This document shows positions 61,987 to 64,000 of a stretch of DNA of 64,000 nucleotides, one piece after another. Numbering within the stretch: position 1 is the stretch's first letter; every line of letters starts with the position of its first letter. The position numbers and the translations under genes were made by a program. The notes under the pieces are model-generated. The model saw only the letters and a program-made list of their open reading frames with translations. It made no database searches and was not told where the DNA came from. This DNA is from Brevibacillus massiliensis (GTDB taxonomy: Bacteria; Bacillota; Bacilli; Brevibacillales; Brevibacillaceae). The stretch spans positions 326,017-390,016 of the forward strand of contig NZ_HE978535.1 in the NCBI RefSeq assembly GCF_000311785.1, given 5' to 3'.

Positions 61987-63895
61987 GAATATAAGAGGAA
62001 ACTGGCATCAGTACAGCGCCTTCTTTTTGAGCAGCGTCTTCTCTGTTACCCTGTTTTTTATCTATGCAGCCTTTATCTTTCACCCGGATGTGATCAATGG
62101 ACACATCCGAGGAGGAGCCAAGGTTCGCACCGGGATGACAGCCTGCGAATACATCATCATGATCTTTTCGTTTTTCTTCGTCCTGTACTCGATCTCTGCG
62201 TTTCTCAAGTCGCGGAAGAAAGAGTTTGGCCTTCTGGCGCTCTTCGGGCTGACCAACGGCCAGATCAAACGGATGGTTTACTACGAGAACCTGCTCATCA
62301 GTTTGCTGTCGATTACCACCGGGATCGGTTTGGGCATCCTGTTTAGCAAGCTGTTTTTTATGGCACTCGCCGTCTTGTTGGAGGTAGACAGTCCGATTCG
62401 CTTTTTCATTCCGCCAAAGGCATTGTTGTTCACGGCTGGCTGCTTTTTCCTGCTGTTTCAGGCAATCACGTTGATGACCTTGTTCCAGGTCGGCCGTACA
62501 GAGATTGTCGATTTGCTGAAAGAGTCAAAAAAGCCGAAATCGCTGCCGCTCGCCTCTAAATGGCTGGTCCTGCTTTCCGCTCTATGTATCGGCGGCGGGT
62601 ATTCCTTGGCGGTTCAAATGAACGGGAATAATGCCGTACTGGTGATGCTGCCTATTCTGTTTCTCGTCATTACCGGAACCTATTTTCTGTTTACGCAGAG
62701 CAGTGTCGTCATCCTGCGCTCGCTTAGCCGCAACAAACCGCTGTACTACCGGGGAACCAACCTGCTCACGATCTCGCAGCTCGTCTTCAAGATCAAAGAC
62801 AATGCCCGCATTCTCTTTATGGTCTCGATCTTGTGCGCGGTCGTCCTGACTGCTTCCGCCACGATGTACGTCTTCAACCAGAGCCAACGCGACCAGATCA
62901 TGGCGCACATTCCGCAGACGATTGGCTTTGTCGAGCGTGGACTTCATGAACATCAGGTGATTGATCCGCAGAAACTAAAAGAGATCCTGCAGCAAGACGG
63001 CGTGGAGATCGACTACGAGGCAAAACTGGCCGGAGTGCCTGTCAGCATCATGCTGAAGCCGAACTGGCAGCAGGACGTGCTGGTTGTTTCGGCAACGGAT
63101 TACAATCAATTGGCCAGACGCGTAAAGGGAACGACACAGGTGCAGGTGGACAAGGGGCATGCTGTTTTTGTCTATCCGTATCACGAAATGTCAGGAGGTT
63201 TTTTCCGCGAAAATCAGCCTGTCAGGATTTCTGCAGCCAACATGGGGATGAATCTCGTCGTGGACAAAGAAGTGAGCGGAGCCGTCGTCATTCCGATGGA
63301 AGCAACCTCGTTCCTCTTGGTGTTAAACGATGCGCAATACCAGGAGATGATGGCCCAGGTGCCTGACAGCTATAAAGTAGTCGCCTACGGCTACGAGTTG
63401 AAACATTGGGAATCGACCGGCGAGACTGTCAAAAAGATCGAGCAGCTGGTTCCTGACGATCAAAGCATGTATTTCCGTTCCCGTGTAGAGGACTATCGGG
63501 ATATCAATCAATTCAATTCACTCACGCTTTTCATCGGCTTATTCGTCAGCTTTCTGTTTTTCATCGCTTCCGGAAGCATCATCTTTTTCAAATTGTTTAC
63601 CGAGCTGCAGGATGACCAGGCGCAGTTTCGGGCGCTGGTGCGGATCGGCATGTCCTTGCCCGAAATCCGCCGGATCGTCTCGACGCAAATTGCCGCGATC
63701 TTCTTTATTCCCTGCGTCGTCGGCATCGTTCATACGCTGTTCGCGATGAAATCGCTCAGCAATCTGCTGGGCGGCAATATTTGGCCGTATGCCCTGCTGG
63801 TCGTCGCCATCTATATCGTCATGCAGTCTGCATACTATTTCGTCACCCGCAGATCGTACATGAAAAAAATTACAAACGAAGTATTCGTAAACTAA
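61961..63895 (+). CDS. Bacitracin-type peptide ABC transporter permease, BceB-like
   Basis: 644 residues. FtsX-like permease with the BceB layout: QLAFKNIRGNWHQYSAFFLS at the start, about ten helices, and a large extracellular domain (about residues 310-520) between helices 7 and 8 that binds the peptide-lipid target. LKSRKKEFGLLALFGLTNGQ is the coupling region. It works with BceA and signals to BceS. ATG 61961 follows GGGAGGG; a TTG one codon upstream is possible. A strong terminator ends the operon. Confidence 0.93.
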   Translation: MKFHQLAFKNIRGNWHQYSAFFLSSVFSVTLFFIYAAFIFHPDVINGHIRGGAKVRTGMTACEYIIMIFSFFFVLYSISAFLKSRKKEFGLLALFGLTNGQIKRMVYYENLLISLLSITTGIGLGILFSKLFFMALAVLLEVDSPIRFFIPPKALLFTAGCFFLLFQAITLMTLFQVGRTEIVDLLKESKKPKSLPLASKWLVLLSALCIGGGYSLAVQMNGNNAVLVMLPILFLVITGTYFLFTQSSVVILRSLSRNKPLYYRGTNLLTISQLVFKIKDNARILFMVSILCAVVLTASATMYVFNQSQRDQIMAHIPQTIGFVERGLHEHQVIDPQKLKEILQQDGVEIDYEAKLAGVPVSIMLKPNWQQDVLVVSATDYNQLARRVKGTTQVQVDKGHAVFVYPYHEMSGGFFRENQPVRISAANMGMNLVVDKEVSGAVVIPMEATSFLLVLNDAQYQEMMAQVPDSYKVVAYGYELKHWESTGETVKKIEQLVPDDQSMYFRSRVEDYRDINQFNSLTLFIGLFVSFLFFIASGSIIFFKLFTELQDDQAQFRALVRIGMSLPEIRRIVSTQIAAIFFIPCVVGIVHTLFAMKSLSNLLGGNIWPYALLVVAIYIVMQSAYYFVTRRSYMKKITNEVFVN

Positions 63896-63910
63896 ATTGG
63901 TAAAATAGGT

Positions 63911-63954
63911 AAAACCAAGGGAGCGTCAGGTATTGCGCATCCTTGGTTTTTTTT
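63911..63954 (+). terminator. Intrinsic terminator after the Bce-like operon
   Basis: AAAACCAAGG (63911-63920) and CCTTGGTTTT (63941-63950) with a 20-base loop, then more Ts. The remaining 46 bases hold nothing recognisable. Confidence 0.9.
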
Positions 63955-64000
63955 GCATGAAAGCAGGAATCCGACATATTGTGTAATTATGATTCGCTTT

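Noticed and set aside
1..64000. tRNA or rRNA genes
   Set aside because: No cloverleaf with a GTTCRA T-loop and no ribosomal RNA signature was seen on either strand by eye; a tRNA scan was not possible here.

Overview
The window is chromosomal DNA from a Gram-positive, spore-forming member of the Bacillales, most like Brevibacillus or another Paenibacillaceae-type genus (inferred from gene content, not measured). Pointers are GerA-type germinant-receptor genes, a SpoVB-like flippase, a CtsR-controlled clpE, a Bce-type peptide-antibiotic module, a YtrA-like GntR/ABC operon, a LytR-CpsA-Psr protein and strong AGGAGG-type ribosome binding sites. Almost all genes are on the + strand.

Layout. 1-8 kb: housekeeping genes, namely class II ribonucleotide reductase (cut by the left edge), dUTPase, an NAD-salvage pair (pncA broken, pncB intact), an FAH-family enzyme, two small proteins of unknown role, and oligoendopeptidase F. 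8.1-32.9 kb: one long exopolysaccharide/capsule locus. It opens with a structured leader that I read as an EAR (epsC) antitermination RNA. Next come a Wzz-like modulator, its tyrosine kinase and PHP phosphatase, Wzx-like flippase, CapK-like adenylating enzyme, Wzy-like polymerase, three GT4 glycosyltransferases, a damaged asparagine-synthase homologue, a deacetylase, nucleotide-sugar enzymes for UDP-GlcA, UDP-GalA and UDP-HexNAc-uronate, an initiating phosphoglycosyltransferase, GalU, and an unusual trio (DegT aminotransferase, fold-III PLP decarboxylase, ATP-grasp ligase). It ends with an EpsC/CapD-type dehydratase and an LCP protein that would attach the polymer to the wall.

33-40.6 kb: aldo/keto reductase, APC permease, pseudouridine catabolism (psuK frameshifted, psuG intact) behind tandem operator-like repeats, a spermidine synthase fused to a dead AdoMet-decarboxylase-like domain, and a SpoVB-like flippase. 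40.7-48 kb: a decayed stretch with a broken amidase, a metal-permease fragment, a broken MFS transporter, a ~105-bp inverted-repeat element, an IS110 element with a structured non-coding end, a secreted beta-propeller protein and a VOC fragment. 48-54.7 kb: a YtrA-like repressor/ABC operon with paired operators, divergent from a GerA operon in which all three receptor genes are disrupted. 54.8-64 kb: FrnE-like DsbA, clpE behind three CtsR boxes, a YozQ-like small protein, an LD-carboxypeptidase and a complete BceRS-BceAB-like module.

A recurring theme is small lesions: single-base frameshifts, in-frame stops and short deletions in at least eight genes. Some sit in base runs and could be sequencing errors. 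Nonsense codons and deletions are harder to explain that way. All functions are assigned by reading motifs and domain order; no search or computation was run.
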